A stretch of DNA of 64,000 nt from UJ101 sp965262705 (GTDB lineage: Bacteria > Bacteroidota > Bacteroidia > Flavobacteriales > UJ101), in NCBI GenBank assembly GCA_965262705.1, contig OZ253556.1:1922001-1986000 (forward strand). Direction: 5' to 3'. The notes beneath the pieces were generated by a model that saw only the letters and a list, made by a program, of their open reading frames with translations, ran no database searches and was not told the origin of the DNA. This document shows positions 42,879 to 52,114 of the stretch, in pieces (the stretch's first letter is position 1; every line of letters starts with the position of its first letter). The position numbers and the translations under genes were made by a program.

Positions 42879-43966
42879 AAATTGATATTATCGCGGGTGC
42901 ACGTCCCAATTTTATGAAAATTGCCCCGATTATTGCTGAAATTAAAAAGCAAAAAGCAAAAGGTAAAAACATAAATTACCGCTTGATTCATACGGGACAA
43001 CACTATGATAAAAAAATGAGTGGCAGCTTTTTCGAGCAATTAGATATTCCACCGCCTGACTTAAATCTTGAAGTAGGCTCAGGAACGCAAGCCGAGCAAA
43101 CTGCCCGTATTTTAGTGCGCTATGAAAACGTTTTGTTAAAAAATCCTTGTGATATATGTCTCGTCGTAGGCGATGTTAATTCAACGATGGCTTGTGCCAT
43201 TGCAGCCAAGAAACTCAATATAAAAGTAGCTCATGTAGAGGCAGGTATTCGCTCAGAAGACCTAACGATGCCTGAAGAAATTAACCGCATAGTAACGGAT
43301 TCTATTACGGATTATTTTTTTACTACTTCTACCAAAGCTAACGAAAATTTAAAAAAATCGGGAGCTAAAGAGGAACAAATTTTTTATGTGGGCAACACAA
43401 TGATTGACACATTGTTGAAAAATATTTCCCGCTTTGAACCGCCGCAGGTATGGGATGATTTGCAACTCAAAGCAAAGCAGTATTTTGTTATGACGCTCCA
43501 TCGCCCGGCCAATGTAGATGAAGAAAATCAATTAAAAGCGCTTATTAGCAAAATCACTGAAAATGTTAAAAACATGCCCATTATTTTTCCTGTACACCCT
43601 CGCACTGCTAAAATGTTAAAAAAAATAGGCATTTGCGCAGATAACCTATTCATGATTCAGCCTTTAGGCTATTTACAATTCAATTATTTGGTTAAAAATG
43701 CAAAAGCGGTGATCACCGATTCTGGAGGTATAACCGAAGAAGCTACTGTGATGAAAGTGCCTTGTATGACGCTTAGAGACAATACCGAACGCCCTGAAAC
43801 GATTAGTATAGGCACCAATGAACTTGTAGGGACAAATCCTGAGAATATCATGCCCTATTTAGATAAACTTTTCTCAGATGACTGGAAAAAGGGAGGAATA
43901 CCAACGCTTTGGGATGGCAAAGCCGCTGAAAGAATCGTAGTGCATTTGATTTTATTACAGAGTTGA
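42875..43966 (+). CDS. wecB: UDP-N-acetylglucosamine 2-epimerase (non-hydrolysing)
   Basis: 363 residues, full length. Diagnostic stretches are IDIIAGARPNFMKIAPIIAE, LIHTGQHYDKKMSGSFFEQL, VVGDVNSTMACAIAAKKL, VAHVEAGIRSEDLTMPEEIN and ITDSGGITEEATVMKVPCMT. The enzyme interconverts UDP-GlcNAc and UDP-ManNAc, supplying ManNAc residues for surface sugars. It is the last gene of the polysaccharide cluster and is followed by a perfect 18-bp palindrome. Confidence 0.95.
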   Translation: MKIDIIAGARPNFMKIAPIIAEIKKQKAKGKNINYRLIHTGQHYDKKMSGSFFEQLDIPPPDLNLEVGSGTQAEQTARILVRYENVLLKNPCDICLVVGDVNSTMACAIAAKKLNIKVAHVEAGIRSEDLTMPEEINRIVTDSITDYFFTTSTKANENLKKSGAKEEQIFYVGNTMIDTLLKNISRFEPPQVWDDLQLKAKQYFVMTLHRPANVDEENQLKALISKITENVKNMPIIFPVHPRTAKMLKKIGICADNLFMIQPLGYLQFNYLVKNAKAVITDSGGITEEATVMKVPCMTLRDNTERPETISIGTNELVGTNPENIMPYLDKLFSDDWKKGGIPTLWDGKAAERIVVHLILLQS

Positions 43967-43979
43967 TATTTATATACAA

Positions 43980-44015
43980 AGACCTTTGCAAAGGTCTCTA
44001 AGATACGTATATTTG
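43980..44015 (+). promoter_or_regulatory. Solo MITE-end palindrome plus promoter of the ABC exporter
   Basis: AGACCTTTGCAAAGGTCT (43980-43997) is a perfect 18-bp palindrome made of two MITE-like termini head to head. The TTTG inside it (43985-43988) is 19 bp before TATATTTG (44008-44015), exactly the consensus -33/-7 spacing. Transcription would start near 44020, about 13 nt before the ATG at 44034. The palindrome may also act as terminator for wecB or as an operator. Confidence 0.6.
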
Positions 44016-44033
44016 TAAAGATTTTTTAATTTA

Positions 44034-44948
44034 ATGGAAGAAAAATATATTGTATCAACTCAGAAAGTTTGTAAGACTTTTGGGGATTACAAAGCGTTGA
44101 AATCAATGAGTTTAAATATTCCTAAAGGCGAAATATTCGGTCTTTTGGGACCAAACGGTGCAGGGAAAACTACTTTTATTCGTATTCTTAACCAAATCAC
44201 TATGCCCGATTCGGGGTCAGTACTATTTAATGGAGCGCATTTAGCCCCTGAAGATATTGCTAAAATTGGATATTTACCCGAAGAGAGGGGGTTATATAAA
44301 AATATGAAAGTAGGAGAGCAGGCACTTTACTTCGCTCAATTAAAAGGACTTTCAAAAAAGGAGGCAAAAAAGAGATTGAATTTTTGGTTTGAACGCCTAC
44401 AAATAAGTTCGTGGTGGGATAAAAAATTATCCGAACTCTCAAAAGGAATGGCACAAAAGATACAATTTGTTACCACAGTACTTCACGAGCCTAAATTATT
44501 AATCTTCGATGAGCCTTTTAGTGGATTCGACCCGGTAAATGTTCAAATCATTAAAAATGAAATTCTTTATCTGAAAAATCACGGGGCCTCTGTGATTTTC
44601 TCTACCCATCGCATGGAATCAGTTGAAGAAATGTGTGATACCATTGCTTTGATGGATAAAGGAAAAATCATATTAGAAGGAAAAGTAAGTGCAGTAAAAC
44701 AACAATTCAAAGATCATAAGTTTAAAATTATTTTTAGTGATTTCGATCGTTCTCAATTTGAAAGATTTAAAACGAATGTTGAAATAATCGAAATAAATGA
44801 AGACGGGCGAAAGCGCTCGTTAATCATCCGAAAAAAGAATGATAATGATATTCTGTCTCAGGCAAATCAAATAGGGACGATTAGTGCCTTTTACGAAATA
44901 TTTCCCACGATGGATGAAGTTTTTATTAATGCGGTAAATAAAACATAA
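44034..44948 (+). CDS. ABC exporter ATPase, NatA-like
   Basis: 304 residues. Walker A is GPNGAGKT at 39-46, the signature LSKGMAQKI near 138 and Walker B LLIFDEPFSGFDP. A C-terminal DUF4162-type domain follows (LIIRKKNDNDILSQANQIG). This is the ATPase of NatAB/CcmA-type exporters. The permease gene begins 2 bp after the stop, so the two make one transporter. NatAB in Bacillus exports Na+; here the substrate is unknown, though the organism has a sodium-pumping NQR. Confidence 0.88.
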   Translation: MEEKYIVSTQKVCKTFGDYKALKSMSLNIPKGEIFGLLGPNGAGKTTFIRILNQITMPDSGSVLFNGAHLAPEDIAKIGYLPEERGLYKNMKVGEQALYFAQLKGLSKKEAKKRLNFWFERLQISSWWDKKLSELSKGMAQKIQFVTTVLHEPKLLIFDEPFSGFDPVNVQIIKNEILYLKNHGASVIFSTHRMESVEEMCDTIALMDKGKIILEGKVSAVKQQFKDHKFKIIFSDFDRSQFERFKTNVEIIEINEDGRKRSLIIRKKNDNDILSQANQIGTISAFYEIFPTMDEVFINAVNKT

Positions 44949-44949
44949 C

Positions 44950-46236
44950 ATGGATAAAATATTATTAATTATTAAAAGGGAATATTGGGCAAATGTTAAG
45001 AAGAGGTCTTTTCTGGTGATGACACTCTTAGCCCCCTTTTTAATCGTTTTATTTTTAGCGGTAGTCATTTACATAGGAAAAGCGAATGACAGCAAGAAAA
45101 AAATTGCCATAATTGATGAGAGTGGACTTTTTCAGGAAAAATTGAAAAGTACACCCGATTGGGAATTTAGTTTTTTTTCACCTTATAAATCCGGATCACT
45201 AAAAGACTCTGTTTTTCGCACTAAATCTTTAGATGTGCTTATTGAAATTCCTGCAGCCAATGATAGTTTATATACCAATTTAGAAAAAGGGGTAAGCCTT
45301 ATTGTAAAAAATGATTTGGATATTAACACGCAAAAATCGTTGACTACTGTCTTTAGAAATATTATAGAAAATAAGCGGTTAAAGGTTTTAGGCATTTCTA
45401 AGCAAAAGCTGTCATACTCGAAGTCAAACATGAGTTTTAATTTGCTCAGCCTGGCTACGAATCAGAAAGGAGGTGCTTCTGCCATTAAATTAAGCTTAGC
45501 TTCTGCCTTGGCATACATTGTGTTTATGTTCATTATGATCTATGGCGTGCGGGTTATGCGAAGTGTAATCGAGGAAAAGAACAGCCGGGTAGTAGAAGTT
45601 ATTATTTCATCAGTCAAGCCCATACAGCTTATGATTGGAAAGATTATCGGGACGGCTTTAACCGCATTAACCCAATTTATTATCTGGATTATGTTGGCTT
45701 TCATTTTTATGGGAGGATATCAGGCTTTTGAAACACAAAAAATCGGAATGCAATCCTTTCAGCATTCTATGATTTCCGATCAGGTATTGCGAATCGTTGA
45801 TATCTTATTTAGCTTAAATTATCCGTTTATTATAGCTACTTTTCTACTATTTTTTACTTTGGGATATTTATTTTTCAGCTCATTTTTTGCTGCTATTGGG
45901 GCTGCGGTAGATAACGAAACAGAAACTCAGCAGTTTACGCTGTTGGCAATTATGCCCCTGATGATAGGCGGATATGGTAGTTTTACCTCACTGATGACGA
46001 ACCCGAATGGAAATATATTAGCGTTACTCTCTATATTTCCGATGACTTCACCGGTTGCTATGGTGATTAGAAGTCCTTATGAAGTGCCTGTTTGGCAATG
46101 GTTACTAGCGGTATTTATCCTATTAGTTTCTACTATTGGAATGATTTATCTCGCTGCAAAAATATACCGAACCGGCATTCTAATGTATGGAAAAAAAGCA
46201 TCTTTCAAAGAAATTTACAGGTGGTTGAAATATTAG
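44950..46236 (+). CDS. ABC-2 type permease, NatB-like
   Basis: 428 residues. One N-terminal helix (about 21-42, after REYWANVKKRSFLVMTLLAP) is followed by an extracytoplasmic domain to about 180. Five or so helices follow in the C-terminal half, including IMIYGVRVMRSVIEEKNSRV, which leads into EVIISSVKPIQLMIGKIIG. This is the ABC-2 fold of NatB-type permeases. It is translationally coupled to the ATPase gene 2 bp upstream. Both subunits look intact. Confidence 0.86.
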   Translation: MDKILLIIKREYWANVKKRSFLVMTLLAPFLIVLFLAVVIYIGKANDSKKKIAIIDESGLFQEKLKSTPDWEFSFFSPYKSGSLKDSVFRTKSLDVLIEIPAANDSLYTNLEKGVSLIVKNDLDINTQKSLTTVFRNIIENKRLKVLGISKQKLSYSKSNMSFNLLSLATNQKGGASAIKLSLASALAYIVFMFIMIYGVRVMRSVIEEKNSRVVEVIISSVKPIQLMIGKIIGTALTALTQFIIWIMLAFIFMGGYQAFETQKIGMQSFQHSMISDQVLRIVDILFSLNYPFIIATFLLFFTLGYLFFSSFFAAIGAAVDNETETQQFTLLAIMPLMIGGYGSFTSLMTNPNGNILALLSIFPMTSPVAMVIRSPYEVPVWQWLLAVFILLVSTIGMIYLAAKIYRTGILMYGKKASFKEIYRWLKY

Positions 46237-46337
46237 AAGGCTTTGTGAAAGGTACTTTAGCAAGGGTCTTAGTATATGGTCTGTTTTAATAGAAAAAGCT
46301 ATCTTAGATTAGCAATGTCTGAAAAAATAAATATAAG

Positions 46338-47624
46338 ATGAAACCACCGTTAGCCGAACGCATGCGACCCAAGACTTTAAGTGAGTATTTTTCACAGACT
46401 CATTTGGTAGGAAAAGAAGGAGCGATTCGAAGAGGGATAGAAAAAGGATTACTTCCTTCTATGATACTTTGGGGGCCTCCTGGCACAGGAAAAACTACAC
46501 TGGCACAAGTTATTGCGAGTACTTTAGAAAGAGATTTTTTTAATCTAAGCGCCATTTATTTAGGGGTGAAAGAAATAAGAGAAATTTTAGGAAAAACCCA
46601 AAATCAAGAGCTATTTTCTGATAATCCTCCCATTCTTTTTATTGATGAAATTCACCGGTTTAATAAGTCTCAACAAGATTCACTTCTTTCGGTAGTAGAA
46701 AAAGGACAAATAACACTTATAGGTGCTACAACAGAAAACCCTAGTTTTGAAGTAATTCCTGCTTTATTATCCCGCTGCCAGGTTTATACTTTAAATACTT
46801 TCTCAAAGGACACTTTACAGCAATTATTAGAGAGAGCGATAAAAGAAGACTTTGAATTGAAAGAAAAAGAAATAAAGCTGCTTGAAACAGATGCCCTTTT
46901 CCGTTTTTCAGGAGGCGATGCCCGTAAATTATTAAATGGATTAGAATTGGTTGTAAATAGCTTTTTAGACCATCATTTAATTGAAATAACGAATCACAAA
47001 GTACAATCGTGTATTCAACAAAATTCTGCGCTTTATGACAAAACAGGTGAAAAACATTATGATATTATTTCAGCTTTTATTAAATCCATTCGAGGATCAG
47101 ATCCTCATGCAGCGGTTTATTGGTTAGCTCGTATGATTGAGGGAGGAGAAGATGTAAAATTTATAGCAAGACGTTTAATCATATTGGCTACTGAAGATAT
47201 TGGCAATGCTAATCCTACCGCCTTGGTAATGGCGAATAGCACCTTTCAAGCCGCAGCGGCAATTGGTTATCCTGAGGCACGTATTATTCTAAGTCAATGC
47301 GCAATTTACCTGGCAGGATCACCTAAAAGTAATTCGGCATATAATGCAATTAATAAAGCACAAAAACTCGTTAAGAAAACCGGTGATTTACCTATTCCTC
47401 TACCCTTGAGAAATGCACCGACTCATTTAATGAGACCCCTTAACTACGGAAAAGATTATCACTATGCTCACGATTATCCGCTACATTTTGTGCCACAGGA
47501 ATTTTTTCCTGAGGGACTTGAAAATACTTTATTGTATGAACCGGCGGATAATCCGAAAGAGAAACAAATCAGCAATTTTTTAAAGAAGCGATGGAAAGAT
47601 AAGTATAATAACTTACCCCGGTAA
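46338..47624 (+). CDS. rarA: Replication-associated recombination protein RarA (MgsA)
   Basis: 428 residues, AAA+ clamp-loader-like. The family start is PPLAERMRPKTLSEYFSQTH, Walker A GPPGTGKT at 46-53, Walker B ILFIDEIHRFNKSQQDSLL and sensor 1 ITLIGATTENPSFE. The C-terminal tetramerisation part begins HYDIISAFIKSIRGSDPHAA. RarA acts at stalled replication forks. The gene is monocistronic, with a short gap after the ABC operon. Confidence 0.95.
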   Translation: MKPPLAERMRPKTLSEYFSQTHLVGKEGAIRRGIEKGLLPSMILWGPPGTGKTTLAQVIASTLERDFFNLSAIYLGVKEIREILGKTQNQELFSDNPPILFIDEIHRFNKSQQDSLLSVVEKGQITLIGATTENPSFEVIPALLSRCQVYTLNTFSKDTLQQLLERAIKEDFELKEKEIKLLETDALFRFSGGDARKLLNGLELVVNSFLDHHLIEITNHKVQSCIQQNSALYDKTGEKHYDIISAFIKSIRGSDPHAAVYWLARMIEGGEDVKFIARRLIILATEDIGNANPTALVMANSTFQAAAAIGYPEARIILSQCAIYLAGSPKSNSAYNAINKAQKLVKKTGDLPIPLPLRNAPTHLMRPLNYGKDYHYAHDYPLHFVPQEFFPEGLENTLLYEPADNPKEKQISNFLKKRWKDKYNNLPR

Positions 47625-47709
47625 AGAAGAGTATTCGAGAGCTAAAGGCATCTAATACTTCAATCAACTGTAAGTTTCTTTTAAAGATGATTTTTTTCTA
47701 TATATTATA

Positions 47710-47873
47710 GAGACCGTTGCAAAAAGCACTTTAGCAAAAAAATGCAACGCCCGATAAAAATTAAACGACGGATCAACCTTTTGGTTGTGAGGACTTTAAT
47801 TTTTTGAGAAGGAAGCAGTTTGAAGCTAAATGCTTTCTTTTTCATACTTTTTTGTGTGTTCTGCAACGGTCTC
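47710..47873 (+). mobile_element. MITE-like element, full length (164 bp)
   Basis: It has near-consensus ends GAGACCGTTGCAAAAAGCAC and CTGCAACGGTCTC, in the orientation of the copies at 778 and 57427. A remnant of two nested right ends (TTGCAACGGTCTT then GTTCTGCAACGGTCTC) follows at about 47937-47968. The remaining space up to 48102 holds the upstream region of the aminopeptidase gene. Confidence 0.75.
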
Positions 47874-48102
47874 ACTATCTTTTTAGATAAAATAGCAGTT
47901 TAGAATGACTTTTTTTATATCTAATCTTTCATTACCTTGCAACGGTCTTTTGTTCTGCAACGGTCTCAATTTATTAATTTATCGCCATTTAAAAGTGAAA
48001 TTAGCAGCATAAGTTATAAAAAAAATCATCAATCCTATGTAAATTAAAAAACAACTTTTGTGAAAAAAAATAATTAATTTAGCAACTTAAATTTTAGTCC
48101 CC

Positions 48103-50598
48103 ATGAATAGAAGTTTTTTTGTATTTATTTTATCCATAATGCTTAATTTCAATGTTTATGGGCAAGCCCGTTCAAATGACAGCGTTGATTGGAAAAAGGA
48201 ATACCGCGCTTCACGAGAGAAAAAAAATCAATTAATTCATACTAAGTTAAGCCTAAAGTTTAACTATGCTACAAGGCAGGCCTTGGGTGAAGAATGGTTA
48301 ACGGCTAAGCCTTATTTTTATGATCAAAACGAACTAGTTTTAGATGCGAAGGCTATGGACATCCATAAGGTCTCAATGAATGGAAAATCTCTTGCATTTG
48401 ACTATGATGGACTCAAGTTGAAAATACCCTTGGATAAAACATACAATAAAAATGAATCTTACCAAGTTTATATAAACTATACAGCAAATCCTGAAAAAGT
48501 AAAGCAAAAGGGAAGTGCTGCCATTAATGATGCTAAAGGGCTTTATTTTGTTAATCCTGAGGGTAAGATTAAAGATAAACCTACACAAATTTGGACCCAA
48601 GGGCAACCTGAATCGAACAGTTGCTGGTTTCCTACGATTGATTCGCCCAATCAGAAATCAACAGAAGAAATTATTCTAACTGTTCCAGATAAATATGTAA
48701 CCTTATCTAATGGAAAATTGATCTCGCAAAAAAACAATAGTGACGGCACGCGAACAGATCATTGGAAAATGGACCTTCCAAATGCCCAGTACCTTTTTTT
48801 CTTCGCTGTCGGCGATTATGCTATTGTAAAAGATTCATGGCGGGGCAAACCGGTGAACTACTATGTAGAAAAACCGTATGAAAAATATGCGCGTGAGATA
48901 TATGGTAATACGCCTGAAATGATGACTTTTTTCTCTAATTTCACCGGAGTAGACTATCCATGGTCTAAATTTTCTCAAATTTCAGCGCGCGATTATATAA
49001 GCGGTGCAATGGAGAACACCACCGCTGTTTTGCATCAAAACTATGTTAACCAGAATGATAAACAACTCGCGGATGGAAACCGTTGGGAAGATGTGATTGC
49101 CCATGAGTTATTTCATCATTGGTTTGGTGATTATGTAACCTGTGAGAGCTGGGCTAATCTTACCTTAAATGAATCCTTTGCAGTTTATTCAGAATATTTA
49201 TGGCGGGAATATAAATATGGACGAGATCATGCCGATGCACATTTAGATCAGTATGTTAAATCATATAAAGCAGGACAAAATTATGATAAAAAGTTGGTTC
49301 GTTTTTATCATAAAACGCCCGGAGATATGTTTGATGCGGTTTCTTATAATAAGGGAGGAGCCATCCTTCACATGTTGCGCAATTATCTCGGCGATAAGGC
49401 TTTCAGGGCAGGGATAAAACAATTCTTAACGAAAAACAAATTAGGAACAGTTGAAGCACAGCAACTTAGACTTGCCTTTGAAGCCGTTAGTGGAAAAGAT
49501 TTAAATTGGTTTTTTAACGAATGGTATTACGGCAGCGGGCATCCTAAGTTTAACGTTACTTATGACTATAATGCACCGTCCCGTCAAGTGCTCGTAACCA
49601 TAGAGCAGACGCAGGATAAATTATTTAAAGTTCCGGTTGAAATAGGAATTTATAAAGGAAAAAGTCAAAGTATAAAAAAAATTTGGGTAACAAAAAAACA
49701 GCAAACGTTTAAATTTGATGTCAATCAGAAACCCGATTTGATAAATTTTGACAATCAAAAAGTTCTTTTAATGGATTTAGAAGAAAACAAAACGCCTGAA
49801 AATTATGCTTATCAATATAGCCATGTGAAAAATTATCGGGACAGGAAAACAGCGTTAAATAAGACAAAAGAAATCATAACGACTAATCCTGCTGTCTTAT
49901 CTATGTATAAAAAAGCACTTCACGATCCTTATTTTGGTATTCGTAAGATTGCTTTGTCTCATATAAACTTAAATAACGATACGATTAAAAAGGAATTATT
50001 GCCAACGATTGAGCACATGGCAAAAAAAGATAAAAAAAATAATGTGCGTGCAGCCGCTATAAATTTATTGGCATCTTTAAAAAGTAAAAAATATTTATCT
50101 GTTTTCAAAGAAGGATTAAACGTAAAATCTGCAGTAATACCTATGGCGTCACTCAACGGTCTATACAACGTTTTTCCTGACGATGCTATTCATTACTTAA
50201 AAGAACACCCACAAAAAATAGATAAAAATTTAAGTGATTTTTCATTTCTATTAGCTAAAATAGTGATTGAAGGAAAAATAGAATCACAAATGGAAAACAT
50301 TGCACCATTTGTAGGAATGTATCTCTTTATACAAGGACCCAATGGCACCATACTTAAAAATGGGTTTGACTGGTTAGTTGGCACAGATGATACCAAAGCC
50401 ACACAAAATATGGCAGATGCACTCTTGAAAAATGCTAAAATATATAAGAAGTATGACTTTGTAGCGCGTATAATTCCAGTTGTTAATGAAGCAATCAAGA
50501 AAAAACAACTTCTGTATGAAAAAACAAAATCAAAAACGGTTGCAGAACAAATAGCATATTTACAAAAAACCATTGATGAATTGGGTAGTATTAAATAG
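48103..50598 (+). CDS. M1 family metallo-aminopeptidase
   Basis: 831 residues. A signal peptide (VFILSIMLNFNVYGQA) marks it as exported. The M1 features are complete: GAMEN at 301-305, the zinc motif HELFH at 334-338 and the third ligand E357 in NLTLNESFAVYSEYLW. The proton donor Tyr is probably in DAVSYNKGGAILHML. The C-terminal 300 or so residues look like HEAT-type helical repeats. M1 enzymes trim N-terminal amino acids from peptides, here probably in the periplasm as part of peptide feeding. The AT-rich upstream region has a TAATTTAG element at 48075-48082. Confidence 0.93.
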   Translation: MNRSFFVFILSIMLNFNVYGQARSNDSVDWKKEYRASREKKNQLIHTKLSLKFNYATRQALGEEWLTAKPYFYDQNELVLDAKAMDIHKVSMNGKSLAFDYDGLKLKIPLDKTYNKNESYQVYINYTANPEKVKQKGSAAINDAKGLYFVNPEGKIKDKPTQIWTQGQPESNSCWFPTIDSPNQKSTEEIILTVPDKYVTLSNGKLISQKNNSDGTRTDHWKMDLPNAQYLFFFAVGDYAIVKDSWRGKPVNYYVEKPYEKYAREIYGNTPEMMTFFSNFTGVDYPWSKFSQISARDYISGAMENTTAVLHQNYVNQNDKQLADGNRWEDVIAHELFHHWFGDYVTCESWANLTLNESFAVYSEYLWREYKYGRDHADAHLDQYVKSYKAGQNYDKKLVRFYHKTPGDMFDAVSYNKGGAILHMLRNYLGDKAFRAGIKQFLTKNKLGTVEAQQLRLAFEAVSGKDLNWFFNEWYYGSGHPKFNVTYDYNAPSRQVLVTIEQTQDKLFKVPVEIGIYKGKSQSIKKIWVTKKQQTFKFDVNQKPDLINFDNQKVLLMDLEENKTPENYAYQYSHVKNYRDRKTALNKTKEIITTNPAVLSMYKKALHDPYFGIRKIALSHINLNNDTIKKELLPTIEHMAKKDKKNNVRAAAINLLASLKSKKYLSVFKEGLNVKSAVIPMASLNGLYNVFPDDAIHYLKEHPQKIDKNLSDFSFLLAKIVIEGKIESQMENIAPFVGMYLFIQGPNGTILKNGFDWLVGTDDTKATQNMADALLKNAKIYKKYDFVARIIPVVNEAIKKKQLLYEKTKSKTVAEQIAYLQKTIDELGSIK

Positions 50599-50697
50599 AT
50601 ATCAACTCACTTTTTCTTCTTTTTTTATTTAAAATAAATATAAATTTTGTGATTAAACAAAATATCCTTAAAAAAATAGTTTTTTTACACTATAAAA

Positions 50698-50729
50698 TTT
50701 GATTAAATTCAAGATTGAATATAAATTTG
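50698..50729 (+). promoter_or_regulatory. Promoter of the nqr operon
   Basis: TTTG at 50698-50701 and TAAATTTG at 50722-50729 are 20 bp apart. The predicted start near 50735 gives a leader of about 26 nt before the nqrA ATG at 50761. The A/T-rich region upstream contains TTTTTTTACACTATAAAA. Confidence 0.6.
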
Positions 50730-50760
50730 CATTTTTATTAATAGTTATTTAATCTTATAG

Positions 50761-52107
50761 ATGTCAAGAAATCTTTATATAAAAAAAGGGTTGAATATCA
50801 AATTGGTCGGCGCAGCGGAATTAATCACTAAGCAAGTTCCCGCTTCTAACGTTTATGCCTTACGACCTGATGACTTTCACGGAATTACGCCTAAATTAAT
50901 CGCTAAACAAGGATGTTCTGTTAAAGCCGGCTCTCCTTTGTTTTTCGCAAAAGGAAATGAAAAAGTAATATTCCCCTCACCCGTGAGTGGAGAAATAATA
51001 GAAATTAAAAGAGGAGAAAAAAGAAAAATCATAGCAATTAAAATATTGGCAGACCTTGCGCAGGAATATGAAGACTACGGTAAGTGCGACCCTGCCTTGA
51101 TGAGCCGTGATCGGATATTAGATTACTTAAGTAAAGCGGGTTGCTGGCCATTTTTTAAGCAACGTCCTTATGATATTATCGTATCGCCAAAAGACCAGCC
51201 TAAAGCTATTTTTGTATCTGGTATTAATTCATCGCCTTTAGCACCTGATTTAGATTTTACTCTTTCAGGAAAAGAAAATGCCTTAAAGACTGGGTTTGCC
51301 GTTTTATCAAAACTCACGCAAGGAAAAGTACATTTGACCATTGATAAATCAAGTCATATATTTTCAAAAGTTACGAATGCAGAAATTCATACTGCCAAAG
51401 GGAAACATCCCGTAGGACTGATTTCCACACAAATAGCTAAAATTGATCCGATAAATAAAGGAGAAAAAATATGGAGTATCAAAGCAGAAGATGTCGCAGT
51501 AATAGGAGAATTGTTTTTAACAGGAAAACTTAATGTAGAACGAATTATTGCTTTAACCGGATCAGGAATTCAGTATCCCGCTTATATCAAAACAAAAGCA
51601 TGTGCTAATGTAGGAGAAATACTAAAAAAAGAATTGAAGAAAGGAAATTATCGCATCATTAGTGGAGATGTATTAACCGGTACACGCTCATCTAAAGATG
51701 ATTTTCTCGGGTATTACGACCACCAAATTACTGTTCTTCCTGAGGGAGATGATTATGATTTTTTCGGATGGAACAAGCCTCAGCCTAAAAAATTCAGCAT
51801 CTCAAGAGCCGGGTTATTTTCTTTTTTAACCCCTAATAAAAAGTATGATTTAAACACGAATACCAATGGAGAATCCCGGGCATTTGTGGTAACAGGGCAG
51901 TATGAAAAAGTATTTCCGTTAGACATCTACCCCATGCAATTATTAAAAGCCGCTTTGGTAAAGGATATTGACGAAATGGAAGCACTGGGAATTTATGAAG
52001 TAGCACCCGAAGATTTTGCTCTTACGGAATATATTTGTGTGTCAAAACAAAATCATCAGGAGATTATTCGAAAAGGATTAGACCTTATGATAAAAGAAGT
52101 CGGTTAA
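50761..52107 (+). CDS. nqrA: Na+-translocating NADH:quinone oxidoreductase subunit A
   Basis: 448 residues. The N-terminal region (KKGLNIKLVGAAELITKQVP) and SPVSGEIIEIKRGEKRKI match NqrA, the cytoplasmic subunit associated with quinone binding. The GSGIQYPAYIKTKACANVG segment and GSPLFFAKGNEKVIFPSPVS are also typical. It is first of six contiguous nqr genes on one strand. The complex oxidises NADH, reduces quinone and pumps Na+ outward, giving the cell a sodium motive force. Confidence 0.95.
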   Translation: MSRNLYIKKGLNIKLVGAAELITKQVPASNVYALRPDDFHGITPKLIAKQGCSVKAGSPLFFAKGNEKVIFPSPVSGEIIEIKRGEKRKIIAIKILADLAQEYEDYGKCDPALMSRDRILDYLSKAGCWPFFKQRPYDIIVSPKDQPKAIFVSGINSSPLAPDLDFTLSGKENALKTGFAVLSKLTQGKVHLTIDKSSHIFSKVTNAEIHTAKGKHPVGLISTQIAKIDPINKGEKIWSIKAEDVAVIGELFLTGKLNVERIIALTGSGIQYPAYIKTKACANVGEILKKELKKGNYRIISGDVLTGTRSSKDDFLGYYDHQITVLPEGDDYDFFGWNKPQPKKFSISRAGLFSFLTPNKKYDLNTNTNGESRAFVVTGQYEKVFPLDIYPMQLLKAALVKDIDEMEALGIYEVAPEDFALTEYICVSKQNHQEIIRKGLDLMIKEVG

Positions 52108-52114
52108 TTACTAA

